Positions 7,335-17,284 of a stretch of 17,630 nt of DNA are shown one piece after another. This DNA comes from Bdellovibrionales bacterium (GTDB taxonomy: Bacteria > Bdellovibrionota > Bdellovibrionia > Bdellovibrionales > UBA1609): contig DAIDJH010000003.1 of NCBI GenBank assembly GCA_027451425.1, positions 1 through 17,630 on the forward strand, in the 5' to 3' direction. A program made the translations under genes and the position numbers. Positions within the stretch are counted from its first letter, which is position 1; each line of letters opens with the position of its first letter. The notes beneath the pieces are model-generated. The model had not been told where the DNA came from and made no database searches. It saw nothing but the letters and a program-made list of their open reading frames with translations.

Positions 7335-10094
7335 TTGAGCAACTTTCTCAACCGTTTCAGCTATGCACAACAGGCCAATGCCGAATTCTTAGAAAATCAA
7401 TATCGGGACTATTTGAACGATCCCAACTCAGTTGACCCATCACTGCGGGATTTTTTTGCTGGCGTGGAATTTGCGCAAAACCTCACCGCCTCAGCCTCAA
7501 CCGGCGGACAATCATCGGCCGCCCTAGAAAAAAAAGAGATTCATGTTTTTCATCTTATCAGCATTTACCGTCAATATGGGCATCTCCTTGCGGATTTAGA
7601 TCCTCTCCAATTGCAGAAACACGATACATCCATACTTGAGTTAAAAAATTTTGGTTTAAGCGAAGACGATCTCGACAGCGAATTTCAAGCGGGAGAAGTT
7701 CTCGGGTTGGGTCGAGCCAGTCTTCGCTCGATCATCGAGTATTTAAAAAAAATCTACTCTGGCACATTGACGTGCGACGTGGCCGGCTGCGAGCCTTCCG
7801 TGCAAGGTTGGTTTCAGGAACAATTCGAACGCGGTCATGCACGTCTGGTTTTAACCGCCGACGAAAAGCGCGCCATTCTGCACTCACTCGTCCGCACCGA
7901 AGGCCTTGAGAAATTCATTCACACACGCTTTGTGGGCACCAAACGATTCTCAATTGAGGGCTGCGATGCCCTCATGCCCATGCTCGAAAACTTAGTGGTT
8001 CGCAGCACGCGCTTCGGTATCGAAGAAATCACGATCGGTATGGCCCACCGGGGGCGAGTGAACGTACTTGCGAATTTCATGGGCAAAGCCACCGAATTGA
8101 TCTTTGCAGATTTCGAGGGCCGTGTAATTGATAACTCGGGCTATACGGGCGACGTGAAATATCACCTTGGTTATTCGTGCACAAAAGAAACACCAAACGG
8201 AACATGTCACGTAGCCCTGGCCTTTAACCCGTCGCACCTCGAAGCCGTGAACCCCGTCGCGACCGGCATGGCTCGCGCCAAACAGCGCTATCGCAAGGAT
8301 ACGACCAACCGAAAAAAAGTCATCCCCGTTCTGATTCACGGCGATGCTTCATTTGCCGGTCAAGGCGTCGTCGCTGAAACTTTGCAACTGTCGCAGCTCG
8401 ACGGCTACAAAGTGGGCGGCACCCTTCACATTATCACGAATAATCAAATTGGGTTTACGACTTTTCCAAAAGATGATCGATCAACCCGCTACTCCGCCGA
8501 CATGGCAAAAGCGATCAAAGCCCCGACGATTCTTGTCAACGCCGACGACGTTGAAGCTTCAGTGAGCGCTCTTGATCTGGCGCTTCGTTTTCGTCAGGAG
8601 TTTGCTCAAGACGTGGTGATTGACCTGATCGGTTATCGACGGTTCGGCCACAACGAAGGCGATGAGCCGGCGTTCACGCAACCGGTGATGTATGAAAAAA
8701 TCAAGTCTCATCCAACGGTGAAATCGCTTTACGCCGAACAGCTCGCCGCTGAAAATGTGCAAAGCCTCGATGAAACTGAAAAAGACATGCAGGAGAAAAT
8801 CGACAATCTTCAAAAGATTCTCGAAAACACCAGAAAGAATCCTCCCGAGTTTAAGCCGATGAACTTTGAGGGATTGTGGCAGGGGTTTCGCCGTGGCCGC
8901 ATCGAAGACTTTGATAAGCCCGTAGACACTCGTTTTGCCAAAAAAGATTTACTTAAGATTGGTGAAATCCTCACCTCTCCACCTCGCGATTTTCACCTTC
9001 ACCCGAAAGTCGAAAAGCTTCTTGAAGCGCGAAGGCATATGTTGACGAACAATGCGCTCGATTGGGGGATGGCCGAACTCCTCACCTACGGCTCGCTCAA
9101 TCATGAAGGAACGTCCGTTCGGCTCTCAGGGCAAGATGCCAAGCGGGGTACCTTCACGCACCGTCACTCGGTTTATTTTGACACCGAAACGAACGCGGAG
9201 TTTTGCCCGCTGACTCATGTGAATCCAAACGCGGAGTTTTGCGTTTACAATTCTCCTCTGTCCGAAATGGCAGTGCTCGGGTTTGAGTACGGCAACGCGA
9301 TCGCCGATCCGACATTCCTCACAATATGGGAGGCTCAATTCGGTGATTTCGCCAACGGCGCACAGGTCATCATCGATCAATTTCTTTCAAGCGGCGAAGA
9401 AAAATGGGGCCGAATGGTTGGGCTCACGCTGTTTCTCCCGCACGGCTATGAGGGGCAAGGCCCCGAACACTCAAGCGCGCGACTTGAACGGTTTCTCCAA
9501 CTGTCAGCTGACGACAGCATGCAAGTTTGCAATCTCACGACCCCAGCCAATCTCTTTCACGTTTTGCGCCGGCAGATGAAACGGGATTTTCGAAAACCGC
9601 TTGTGATCATGACGCCAAAATCTTTGCTTCGTCACCCGAAAGTGATTTCTACACTCGAGGACCTCGCGGACGGAGCATTTCACGAAGTGATCGCCGACCC
9701 CCTTGTCAAAGACGTCAAGACCGTGGAGACGTTGGTGCTTTGTAGCGGCAAACTGTACTACGATATCGAAAAAGCGCGCGAGACCAAGCCAAACTCACGC
9801 ATCGCCGTGGTTCGCGTGGAGCAGATTTGCCCCTTCCCTCGCACTCAACTCACGCCATACTTGAACGGTTATCCAAAGCTGAAAAAGATTGTATGGGCGC
9901 AAGAAGAGCCGCAGAATATGGGAGCATACACATGGGCACTCCCGCGTCTGCGTAAACTTGCCGACGACTTAGGTTTGAGTAAAGTGGATATTGGTTATAT
10001 CGGCCGTGTGGAGCGATCCAGCCCCGCCGTCGGTTCAGCTCGCGTGCATCAAAAAGAACAAGAAGAGATTGTGCAGAGGTGTTTAGCGCTATGA
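7335..10094 (+). CDS. sucA: 2-oxoglutarate dehydrogenase E1 component (thiamine diphosphate dependent)
   Basis: E1o decarboxylates 2-oxoglutarate and passes the succinyl group to the lipoyl arm of SucB; it acts in the cytoplasm in the TCA cycle. At 919 residues it is full length for the family (E. coli about 933). The N-terminal E2-binding region ([19 protein letters not shown], then DPSLRDFF) is present. Next come [21 protein letters not shown], and the thiamine-diphosphate site beginning [10 protein letters not shown] at residue 335 and ending ITNNQIGF about 35 residues later. [52 protein letters not shown] and [10 protein letters not shown] follow, all characteristic of E1o. The start is TTG with a good ribosome binding site. 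The stop overlaps sucB through ATGA, so the two are coupled. A 15-base direct repeat near 9200 duplicates the residues NAEFC. Very secure. Confidence 0.97.
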   Translation: MSNFLNRFSYAQQANAEFLENQYRDYLNDPNSVDPSLRDFFAGVEFAQNLTASASTGGQSSAALEKKEIHVFHLISIYRQYGHLLADLDPLQLQKHDTSILELKNFGLSEDDLDSEFQAGEVLGLGRASLRSIIEYLKKIYSGTLTCDVAGCEPSVQGWFQEQFERGHARLVLTADEKRAILHSLVRTEGLEKFIHTRFVGTKRFSIEGCDALMPMLENLVVRSTRFGIEEITIGMAHRGRVNVLANFMGKATELIFADFEGRVIDNSGYTGDVKYHLGYSCTKETPNGTCHVALAFNPSHLEAVNPVATGMARAKQRYRKDTTNRKKVIPVLIHGDASFAGQGVVAETLQLSQLDGYKVGGTLHIITNNQIGFTTFPKDDRSTRYSADMAKAIKAPTILVNADDVEASVSALDLALRFRQEFAQDVVIDLIGYRRFGHNEGDEPAFTQPVMYEKIKSHPTVKSLYAEQLAAENVQSLDETEKDMQEKIDNLQKILENTRKNPPEFKPMNFEGLWQGFRRGRIEDFDKPVDTRFAKKDLLKIGEILTSPPRDFHLHPKVEKLLEARRHMLTNNALDWGMAELLTYGSLNHEGTSVRLSGQDAKRGTFTHRHSVYFDTETNAEFCPLTHVNPNAEFCVYNSPLSEMAVLGFEYGNAIADPTFLTIWEAQFGDFANGAQVIIDQFLSSGEEKWGRMVGLTLFLPHGYEGQGPEHSSARLERFLQLSADDSMQVCNLTTPANLFHVLRRQMKRDFRKPLVIMTPKSLLRHPKVISTLEDLADGAFHEVIADPLVKDVKTVETLVLCSGKLYYDIEKARETKPNSRIAVVRVEQICPFPRTQLTPYLNGYPKLKKIVWAQEEPQNMGAYTWALPRLRKLADDLGLSKVDIGYIGRVERSSPAVGSARVHQKEQEEIVQRCLAL
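9192..9242 (+). repeat. 15-base direct repeat inside sucA (NAEFC twice)
   Basis: The 15 bases at 9192-9206 (AACGCGGAGTTTTGC) recur exactly at 9228-9242, offset by 36 bases (12 codons). Both copies are in frame and encode NAEFC, in a stretch that in E. coli SucA has unrelated residues, as I recall it. Confidence 0.85.
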
Positions 10095-11413
10095 AAACGC
10101 AAATTAAAATTCCCGCCGTCGGAGAGTCCATCAACGAAGCGACAATCTCGCAGTGGGTGAAAAAAAATGGTGAAAAAGTCAAACGCGACGATGTGCTTTT
10201 GATTTTAGAAACGGATAAAGCGTCGGTCGAAGTCGTTGCCGAAACAAGCGGCATGCTTTCGACTAAGGCCAAAGAGGGTGAAACGGTTGCAATCGGCGCT
10301 ATTGTCGGCGAGATCGACAGCGAGGCCGCCGCCTCAGCTGCTGCACCAACAGTGGCAAGCGGTGCTTCTGCAACGCCAACTCCGTCAGCAAAGCCGAGTG
10401 CGCCGCCAACTCCTAAGCCAAGCGCACATCCACCGCCGATCGCCAAGTCGTCACAACCGGCAGCACCCTCATTATCAGCCGCCGCGTTAACTGCTCCTGG
10501 GTCGAGTGTCGCGGCCAGTGGCCCCGCCGTTCGACGAATTGTTGAAGAGCAAGGCGTAGACGTATCGGGTATAAGCGGTACCGGCAAAGATGGCCGCCTC
10601 ACCAAGGGCGATCTACTCGGGTTGAAACTAACGCCCACAGTTGCGCCCACTCCACCGGCTGCACCACGCGTTTCTCCGCCAGCGGTACCGCAACCGAAAG
10701 TCGCAAGCGGCGCGCAAACCTCTACACGCGAGCCGATGTCGAAACTCCGGCAGACGATCGCCAAGCGTCTAGTTGAAGCGCAACACACCGCCGCGATTCT
10801 CACGACCTTTAACGAGATTGATATGTCGGCGGTCATGGCGGTTCGTGCGAAATACAAAGATAAATTCAAAGAACGCTACAACATTAATCTCGGATTCATG
10901 GGTTTTTTTGTTAAGGCGACGATCGAGGCGTTAAAAGCCTTTCCACGCGTGAACGCATTCATCGACGGCAACGATATTGTATTTAACAGTTTTTACAATA
11001 TTGGCATCGCTGTCGGTACCGAAAAAGGCCTTTTGGTACCTGTCGTGCGCGACGCCGATCAAATGTCTATCGCCGACGTCGAACTCTCGATCAAACACTA
11101 CGCTGAAAAGGCACGTGCCGGCAAAATAGCGCTCGACGACTTATCCGGCGGAACATTCACTATCAGCAACGGCGGCGTGTATGGCTCTCTTCTCTCAACG
11201 CCGATTTTAAATCCACCACAAAGCGCGATTTTGGGTTTGCATAAAATCGAAGAACGGCCGATCGCCGTACAAGGTAAAATTGAAATTCGACCGATGATGT
11301 ATGTGGCACTCTCGTATGATCACCGTATTATCGACGGCGCCGAAAGCGTCAGTTTCTTGGTGAAAATCAAAGAAGGCATTGAAGACCCCACGCGGCTCTT
11401 GATTGAAGTCTAA
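10091..11413 (+). CDS. sucB: Dihydrolipoyllysine succinyltransferase, E2 of the 2-oxoglutarate dehydrogenase complex
   Basis: Core of the complex: its lipoyl arm takes the succinyl group from E1 and moves it to CoA. The protein has 440 residues. The lipoyl domain covers 1-77, with the modified lysine K43 in [10 protein letters not shown] long Ala/Pro/Ser linker follows, then the E1/E3-binding domain ([14 protein letters not shown] to [12 protein letters not shown]), a second Pro-rich linker, and the catalytic domain from about 215 ([16 protein letters not shown]) to the end. The active site is DHRIIDGA, with H411 and D415. ATG 10091 overlaps the sucA stop by four bases (ATGA), with AGAGGTG about ten bases before it. 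An upstream GTG at 10079 is in frame, but the family N-terminus ([12 protein letters not shown]) fits the ATG. The KIPAVGES start and the operon point to the succinyl rather than the acetyl enzyme. Confidence 0.96.
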   Translation: MKTQIKIPAVGESINEATISQWVKKNGEKVKRDDVLLILETDKASVEVVAETSGMLSTKAKEGETVAIGAIVGEIDSEAAASAAAPTVASGASATPTPSAKPSAPPTPKPSAHPPPIAKSSQPAAPSLSAAALTAPGSSVAASGPAVRRIVEEQGVDVSGISGTGKDGRLTKGDLLGLKLTPTVAPTPPAAPRVSPPAVPQPKVASGAQTSTREPMSKLRQTIAKRLVEAQHTAAILTTFNEIDMSAVMAVRAKYKDKFKERYNINLGFMGFFVKATIEALKAFPRVNAFIDGNDIVFNSFYNIGIAVGTEKGLLVPVVRDADQMSIADVELSIKHYAEKARAGKIALDDLSGGTFTISNGGVYGSLLSTPILNPPQSAILGLHKIEERPIAVQGKIEIRPMMYVALSYDHRIIDGAESVSFLVKIKEGIEDPTRLLIEV

Positions 11414-11425
11414 TGAAAGTATTTT

Positions 11426-12853
11426 ATGGCAAACACATTTGATTTGGTGGTAATCGGCTCAGGTCCTGGCGGCTATGTGGGCGCCATCCGCGCGGCTCAA
11501 CTAGGTCTTAAAACCGCCGTTGTTGAAAAGGATCCCACGTTTGGTGGCACGTGCCTCAACGTTGGCTGCATCCCTTCAAAGGCGCTTCTTGATTCAAGCG
11601 AACATTATGCCACTGTTCAACACGAGCTTGCCGCACACGGCGTGCTCGCCAAAAATGTCACGCTCGATTTGCCGACCATGCTCAAACGCAAAGATAAAGT
11701 TGTGCTCGACAACACAAACGGCATCGCCTTTTTATTTAAGAAAAATAAAATCGCGTCGGTTCAAGGCCGTGGCCGTTTGAAGTCAACGACCGAAGTGGAA
11801 GTCACCCGCCCCGACGGCTCGAAAGAAATTTTGCAAACTCGAAACGTAATGCTCGCCACCGGGAGCGTCCCCAACGAATTGCCGTTTATGCGCTTCGACG
11901 GTCGGACCGTCATTTCATCAACCGAAGCTCTCACCCTCACGACGGTGCCCAAAAAAATGGTGGTCATCGGCGCGGGCGCAATCGGGCTTGAACTTGGGTC
12001 CGTGTGGTTGCGACTTGGTGCTGACGTGACCGTCATTGAATATGGCAACAAAATCGCCGGCCCAATGGATGCCGGCTTATCGGACCGTTTGCTTCGCGTT
12101 TTGCAAAAGCAGGGCATGAAATTCATATTGGGCGCAAAGACGACGGGCGCGGAAGTTAAAAAATCGGTTGCGGTTGTAAAGTTTGAAACTGTCGCTGACG
12201 GCGCAAAAAATTCCGTCGAAGCCGATGTGGTTCTCGTCGCCGTCGGGCGAAAACCCTACTCGGAAGGTTTGGGTCTTGAAGATCTCGGTATCGCCAGAGA
12301 TCCGCGCGGGTTCGTTCTCGTGAACGAACATTTTCAAGTGCTCACCACAACAAACCGCCCGCCCTACCCGAATATTTTTGCCATCGGCGATTTGATCCCC
12401 GGCCCGATGCTTGCCCACAAAGCCGAAGAAGAAGGCGTCGCCGCCGCCGAACTCATGGCCGGTCACGCCGGTCACGTGAATTATGAAACTGTGCCCAGCG
12501 TGATTTACACATGGCCCGAATTCGCCGCGGTGGGAGCGACCGAAGAGCAATTGAAACAAAATCAGATTTCATACAAAGTGGGGACTTTTCCCTTTTCGGC
12601 CAATGGCCGGGCACGCGCCGCTATGCAAACGGACGGCATGGTCAAAGTTCTTGCCGAAGCCAAAACCGATAGAATTTTGGGCGTTCACATCGTCGGACCG
12701 CGCGCTTCGGATTTGATTCACGAAGCCGTCGCAATTATGGAATTCAAAGGCTCCGCCGAGGATATGGCGCGTTCGTTTCACGCCCATCCCACATTCAGCG
12801 AAGCCCTTCGAGAAGCCGCACTGGGAGTCGACGGCCACACCCGGCAAATGTGA
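11426..12853 (+). CDS. lpdA: Dihydrolipoyl dehydrogenase, E3 component
   Basis: Flavoprotein that reoxidises the dihydrolipoyl arm of SucB and passes electrons to NAD+. The 475 residues are normal for the family. The FAD site VVIGSGPGGYVGA is at 8-20, and the redox-active disulfide GTCLNVGCIPSK uses C43 and C48. The NAD site VVIGAGAIGLELGS starts near 178, and AIGDLIPGPMLAHKA is the second FAD contact. At the C-terminus HAHPTFSEALREAA carries the catalytic H454 and E459. It lies 12 bases behind sucB, so it is the third gene of a dedicated complex operon and not a lone shared E3. The ribosome binding site is weak (GAAAG about ten bases upstream), so translation may depend on coupling. The same E3 could also serve pyruvate dehydrogenase; that cannot be seen here. 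Confidence 0.97.
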   Translation: MANTFDLVVIGSGPGGYVGAIRAAQLGLKTAVVEKDPTFGGTCLNVGCIPSKALLDSSEHYATVQHELAAHGVLAKNVTLDLPTMLKRKDKVVLDNTNGIAFLFKKNKIASVQGRGRLKSTTEVEVTRPDGSKEILQTRNVMLATGSVPNELPFMRFDGRTVISSTEALTLTTVPKKMVVIGAGAIGLELGSVWLRLGADVTVIEYGNKIAGPMDAGLSDRLLRVLQKQGMKFILGAKTTGAEVKKSVAVVKFETVADGAKNSVEADVVLVAVGRKPYSEGLGLEDLGIARDPRGFVLVNEHFQVLTTTNRPPYPNIFAIGDLIPGPMLAHKAEEEGVAAAELMAGHAGHVNYETVPSVIYTWPEFAAVGATEEQLKQNQISYKVGTFPFSANGRARAAMQTDGMVKVLAEAKTDRILGVHIVGPRASDLIHEAVAIMEFKGSAEDMARSFHAHPTFSEALREAALGVDGHTRQM

Positions 12854-12876
12854 TGGTTGCTAAATAAGACTATAAT

Positions 12877-14214
12877 TTAATCTGAATTTTTCATTTGAAA
12901 GTCAGCGCTTGACCATGCGGAAGCGTCACGGTCGCGCAAGGCTCGCACGCGCCAGTAAACCTTCGATTTCGGTTTACCGAATTTCAAAATATACATCGAA
13001 TCTTTTAATTTTATATTTTCCGCGCCGTGAAAATCAGGGTTATCGGCGATTTGCAATTGGTACCGATCCGCTTCAACTGACTGCCACCGCAAAGTTACAA
13101 AGTCCGATTGACTCCCATTATCCGTAACCACTAGCGCATTGTGGATAGGCGACTCGGCAATAGGCATTTGCATAGGCGGTCGCACATCGACTTTCACCAA
13201 GCTTGATTTCTTCGTCACTGGCTTTTCTTCGCTATCAAGACCGCGCATAATGTATTCGTAGTGCCCGGGATGCTCGCCATTTATAACCAATTCATGTTGA
13301 TCTATTTTCATTTGTTCGGTTATGCCCGTATCGGTGTTTTTCACATTGACTTCCCACGCGTGCACCTTCGGCCTCGGCTGCCATTCGATGGTCGCTTGCG
13401 TATCTGCTTCTGGCGTACTTGAAAAATCGATGGCGTCGTTTTCGTGCACACTCACATTGCCGAACGGAATTTTCGGGGGAACTAATCGCGCGGCTAAAAC
13501 TGAATGCGACGGTGCGGGTGGCCCAACAAACGCCCGAGGTGCCGGCGGCCCAACAAAAAGTTTTGGCACAGAAGCTGGGGCGCGGACAGTGGCCGTATTT
13601 ACTTTAAAATCATTGAGGATATTGTCGTCATTGACCATCGGCTTTTGCACCATCGCAATGGTTTTTGTCGGCACGGTCAACTTTGGCAGTGCCTCCACAA
13701 TGCGCAGAGTTTGCGCTTTGGTTTTGAATGCCACCAAATGTCGAAGCGCCGGCCCCTCGATCACTTTTTCTTCTCGACCTGTATCTAAACGCAATCGCCT
13801 TTTTGTCGCGTGAACGGTATCGACCCGCACTGTTCCGGCAGCCAGCTTCACGTCAATTGTGTCATGACTGCCGAACGAAATCTGCGCGAGACTGTTAGCT
13901 CCGAGTTCGAGCTTCATGCCATCAGAGAGCGCCAGTGTCACACTGGAGTCGGCCCCGACATAAACCGTGTCACCCGAAAAAATACCCGAGTGCCGGTACA
14001 TATCCAGCCAACTTAGCGTTGCCCGCGGGCGAGCACGAACTTCATTAATGCTGGCGCTGATATACCCAATCGGCTTGCCCATTCGCTGTCCATGTAACAA
14101 AACATCCATCCAACTGTCGGCAAGAAAAAAACAAAGGACTCCACATGCTAAAAGCAGCCACGCTAGCGCAATTAAATTTTCGGTTTGCTGGTCGTTGTGA
14201 TTCGCAGAATCCAT
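12877..14214 (-). CDS. Membrane-anchored FecR-domain protein with Pro-rich repeat and FnIII-like C-terminus
   Basis: The protein has 445 residues. A single hydrophobic helix at about 13-32 follows a short polar N-terminus, so most of the protein should lie outside the cytoplasm. Residues about 75-135 match the FecR fold pattern (SGDTVYVGADSSVTLALSDG, then LGANSLAQI and VKLAAGTVRV). A Pro/Ala-rich middle part contains FVGPPAP twice in a row (220-235). The rest looks like beta-sandwich, with a WQSVEADRYQLQIADNPDF to VYWRVRALRDRDASAWS stretch typical of FnIII-like repeats. In TonB systems FecR relays signals to a FecI sigma factor, but there is no sigma factor or TonB receptor here, and the N-terminus is too short for the usual cytoplasmic FecR part. 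A surface or envelope scaffold role is more likely. It lies 31 bases behind the S8 protease gene, with AAAGG before the ATG. Confidence 0.78.
   Translation of the reverse strand: MDSANHNDQQTENLIALAWLLLACGVLCFFLADSWMDVLLHGQRMGKPIGYISASINEVRARPRATLSWLDMYRHSGIFSGDTVYVGADSSVTLALSDGMKLELGANSLAQISFGSHDTIDVKLAAGTVRVDTVHATKRRLRLDTGREEKVIEGPALRHLVAFKTKAQTLRIVEALPKLTVPTKTIAMVQKPMVNDDNILNDFKVNTATVRAPASVPKLFVGPPAPRAFVGPPAPSHSVLAARLVPPKIPFGNVSVHENDAIDFSSTPEADTQATIEWQPRPKVHAWEVNVKNTDTGITEQMKIDQHELVINGEHPGHYEYIMRGLDSEEKPVTKKSSLVKVDVRPPMQMPIAESPIHNALVVTDNGSQSDFVTLRWQSVEADRYQLQIADNPDFHGAENIKLKDSMYILKFGKPKSKVYWRVRALRDRDASAWSSADFQMKNSD
13511..13557 (-). repeat. 27-base tandem repeat encoding FVGPPAP
   Basis: Two 20-base copies, at 13511-13530 and 13538-13557 on the plus strand, differ at two positions and repeat with a 27-base period. 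Read on the minus strand they give two FVGPPAP units in the FecR-domain protein, separated by two residues. Two units only, so it is a short or decaying array. Confidence 0.8.
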
Positions 14215-14245
14215 CGACCTTTATTCGGTCAAAATAACTGAAAAG

Positions 14246-17200
14246 TTAACCGCCTGGCTGCACGAGATCAAACGAAAGCCCAGTCTTCGATTCGCAAAAC
14301 ATCGGGATCGAAAGCGTATTCACATCCGCACCTACTTGCACAGGCAACATCTGCGCGCAATGAGAAGGCACTAGAAGCGAATATCGCGCCGTTCGTTCAA
14401 GTTGCCCGTGCCCAAGATTCCACGTCGCAATATCGACATAATGATCCACCATTAGACTGAGGTCCGTGTATAAGCCAGGCTCAGGGTTTAAATTGGAGCC
14501 CACAATCACCGGAACAAACTGTTGAGCCTGTTGCACCGAAGAAAAATTAGAATCTCTGTTGATTGAAATCATCCCGCTTTGTACGGCGTGAGGCATATCG
14601 ACCGACTGGTGAAACGCTATCAAATTGAACTGCGACTCAACAAACCAAACGCGACCCGATTGTGATAAACTAAAAAGAGCTAGCAAACCTGGTTGCACAA
14701 TAGGATTTTCAGGAGAGTGAAATGAAAATTCAGTCTGGCCAGCCGGTTCGCCGTCAGATTTTACCCAATTGAACACGCCTCGTTCGTTGTCATCGAAGTT
14801 GAGAAACCCAGACTCACTGCCGCCATGATTGGGCGACTGCAAGTAGTACCGCTCGCCCAAAGACACAAGCTGATTCCACCCGGAAATGCCGGCGCTTTCT
14901 TGCGGCACCCAGTTTTGGGCTACGCTGAGGAACGGGATATCCACAACCAACGTTTGCGCCCCCCAACCTTGACCAATGCTTACTAACGCGCGTAAGTGAC
15001 CGGCCAGCATATCTGACTCCTCAGGTGGGATCCAACCCAAAAACGCAAAATTTTGATCCTGTTTATCGCGAAACTTTGCATCGTCCAGAGCATGTACGGT
15101 CAGCGGCACATACTGACCATTATTCGAATCGCTCACCTGCAAATAGTAAATATGATTCATTTGCTGACTGTACCGCGAATCTTGTGAATCGAAATTTTCA
15201 CTTTCAGGGAGCGGCCCCGACGCCATGAAACAAGGGATCAACCGATTGCCCGACCGCACCCAAGAGCCTGGCGACACATACCTAAAATTCCAAATCATTG
15301 CGCCGATGATGCCTTGCAAATGCACTTGCCAAGTTGAATTTGCGGCATCGCCCCACAGCGGCTTGAATTGCGGGTCGAAAAAACGAAACTGCATATAAAC
15401 ATGTTGCGAATCGGTTGCGTAACCGCCGACTATCGCCCAATCCAGTTTACCCGAGTTGTCGAGATCGATTTGGAAAACCTGCTGAACGGATCGCAAACCC
15501 GCCATCGCGAGGTCTTTAACCGATTGATCGCCCGGCCGTGACGGATCATAAATTTCAACAATCGGTGCGGTGGCCGCCTTTATTACCCGAAAATATTTCG
15601 GTAACCCCGACGAAAAACCATAAACCGGTACTCGTGTCATAGTCGTTGAATCCGTGCCGTTTTCTCGAACCAGCCAATCCGCAGCGCGAATCCGCGACGG
15701 CACAACCCAACGTTTTTGCGCCGCTACGTTCGCCATCCTTCGTGCCACGGTAATGTCGTCTTCAAATATTATGTTACGACTATTTTGCGCGGACACGTGA
15801 AGGTCGAGGTGCAATCTGTCGGAGTCGTCGAGCGATGAAAGTTGATAGCTCCACGGAATAACCAAAAGAGCGCCGGACTTCATAGACGAAATCGACGATT
15901 CGCCGGCCAAACGCCCGTTCACGTAGAGCTGCGCCCGAACATCGCGTGCGGTGGACCAAAGATTTTCAACCCGGAGGTGACTTCGCACACGCAGCGATTG
16001 TTCATTCAATGGGAGTGTATTGAGAGATTTAAAATGCGGATAAAATACCGGCTGCGGTCGCACTTCGATCGCACGTTGAATATTAATCAAAACGTAGAGC
16101 GAAGCCGGTTCGTCGGCAACTGTCGGCGAAGTCGATAACCTACCGATTTTCGGCGGGTTGGTGGTCGATAGAAAAATACGGGCGCGCAGTTCGTTCAACG
16201 AAATGTTCGGATAGATGCTTTTTAGAATCGCCGCCAGTCCACTGACAAAAGGAGTTGCAGCGCTTGTGCCGCTAAACAATTCGTACCCCTGCACACGGTA
16301 CGCAAGTGACATCAACCCCGTCGGAAAAGTCGATAGGACCCCATCACCGGGGGCCAACACATCGACATTGCCGCCAAAATTCGAATAATACGCAAGCTTG
16401 CCTGTATTGGTGACGGCTCCGACACAAATCACCCCGTCAAGGTCACACGGATATTCGATTGCGTTCTTTCGATCATTGCCGGGCGCTGTCACGATTAGAA
16501 TACCGGCTTTTGTGGCATCATCGAGCGCCTGTCGGATTTTCGGCAATTCGACAACCGCCGGCCAATCTAAGCTTAAATTGATGATGTCGGCATGATGAGC
16601 GATGGCGTAATGAACCGCATTTGCCACATAATCGGTGATGAGACCACCTTGAATGACTTGCCCAGGTTGAACCGTGTATGTCTGAACGATTTTGGTCCCC
16701 TGGTCATTGTAAACTTCAACCTTTTCAGCTTGCCTCACCCTGTGGCGGTAGCGAAAAAATACGTAATCATTGGCCAAATTAAAAACCCGAAGCGGCAGAA
16801 TTTTCACCGTTGGTGGAGTAAGGCCCGCGATGCCAATACTATTGTCGCTATTGGCCGCGATGATGCCGGCCACTTGTGTGCCGTGGCCTTGCGCATCCGA
16901 CATAACCGGTTGCATTTGTAGGCCCCACACCGGCACTTCAGCCGGCAAAAAATCAAACCCATCCGAACGAATTCGACCTTGTAGATCGGGGTGGTGGATG
17001 TCGACGCCCGTGTCGATCACAGCGACAGTCACCGGCGCTTTTGCCAGCTTTTGAATTTCATCACGGGCTTCAAGCCAACCAACGTCCACTCCTGCTCGAC
17101 CCTGTTGCTCGTCGGAATGGTAGTTATCTTTTCGCAAAACCACAATTTGCGAACCGTCGTTGTGGAGCGCCCACTGCTCGTGAAAAAACGGATCATTCGG

Positions 17201-17284
17201 TATCGAAATTTTTGAGTATGCCGCCACTCCCGCCAAACAAACGGTAAAAATAAGCAGGTGACCTCGTGTAAACAATTTCATCAT
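14246..17284 (-). CDS. Large secreted S8 (subtilisin-like) serine protease
   Basis: About 1012 residues. An N-terminal signal-like helix (9-22) is followed at once by NDPFFHEQWALHNDG, the typical start of thermitase-like mature domains, so there is no obvious inhibitory propeptide. The catalytic domain covers about 85-385: D91 in AVIDTGVDIHHPDL, H134 in DAQGHGTQVAGI, oxyanion N270 in TAPGND and S341 in SGTSAATPFVSG. All are intact, so activity is expected. An insert of about 45 residues (168-213) sits between the His and Asn blocks. The roughly 600-residue C-terminal part is not recognised as a known sorting domain. It includes beta-rich segments and an FG-GAP/calcium-loop-like DLDNSGKLDW near residue 605. 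Starts ATG 17284 and 17281 are adjacent; the first overlaps the upstream stop by ATGA. The S8 assignment is firm; the substrate is unknown. Confidence 0.93.
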   Translation of the reverse strand: MMKLFTRGHLLIFTVCLAGVAAYSKISIPNDPFFHEQWALHNDGSQIVVLRKDNYHSDEQQGRAGVDVGWLEARDEIQKLAKAPVTVAVIDTGVDIHHPDLQGRIRSDGFDFLPAEVPVWGLQMQPVMSDAQGHGTQVAGIIAANSDNSIGIAGLTPPTVKILPLRVFNLANDYVFFRYRHRVRQAEKVEVYNDQGTKIVQTYTVQPGQVIQGGLITDYVANAVHYAIAHHADIINLSLDWPAVVELPKIRQALDDATKAGILIVTAPGNDRKNAIEYPCDLDGVICVGAVTNTGKLAYYSNFGGNVDVLAPGDGVLSTFPTGLMSLAYRVQGYELFSGTSAATPFVSGLAAILKSIYPNISLNELRARIFLSTTNPPKIGRLSTSPTVADEPASLYVLINIQRAIEVRPQPVFYPHFKSLNTLPLNEQSLRVRSHLRVENLWSTARDVRAQLYVNGRLAGESSISSMKSGALLVIPWSYQLSSLDDSDRLHLDLHVSAQNSRNIIFEDDITVARRMANVAAQKRWVVPSRIRAADWLVRENGTDSTTMTRVPVYGFSSGLPKYFRVIKAATAPIVEIYDPSRPGDQSVKDLAMAGLRSVQQVFQIDLDNSGKLDWAIVGGYATDSQHVYMQFRFFDPQFKPLWGDAANSTWQVHLQGIIGAMIWNFRYVSPGSWVRSGNRLIPCFMASGPLPESENFDSQDSRYSQQMNHIYYLQVSDSNNGQYVPLTVHALDDAKFRDKQDQNFAFLGWIPPEESDMLAGHLRALVSIGQGWGAQTLVVDIPFLSVAQNWVPQESAGISGWNQLVSLGERYYLQSPNHGGSESGFLNFDDNERGVFNWVKSDGEPAGQTEFSFHSPENPIVQPGLLALFSLSQSGRVWFVESQFNLIAFHQSVDMPHAVQSGMISINRDSNFSSVQQAQQFVPVIVGSNLNPEPGLYTDLSLMVDHYVDIATWNLGHGQLERTARYSLLVPSHCAQMLPVQVGADVNTLSIPMFCESKTGLSFDLVQPGG

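Noticed and set aside
9850..10869. A 339-residue open frame on the minus strand opposite sucA and sucB
   Set aside because: It mirrors the Ala/Pro-rich linkers of sucB, has low-complexity Ala/Gly/Ser/Pro content and no family motif. The sense genes are beyond doubt.
12854..12876. Possible bidirectional terminator between lpdA and the FecR-domain gene
   Set aside because: The 23-base gap is AT-rich but forms no convincing hairpin.
13322..13813. A 163-residue plus-strand frame opposite the FecR-domain gene
   Set aside because: It has no recognisable motif or ribosome binding site, and the minus-strand gene has clear domain structure.
12877..14214. Calling the FecR-domain gene a classical fecR iron regulator
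   Set aside because: No sigma factor, no TonB receptor and no cytoplasmic anti-sigma region are visible.
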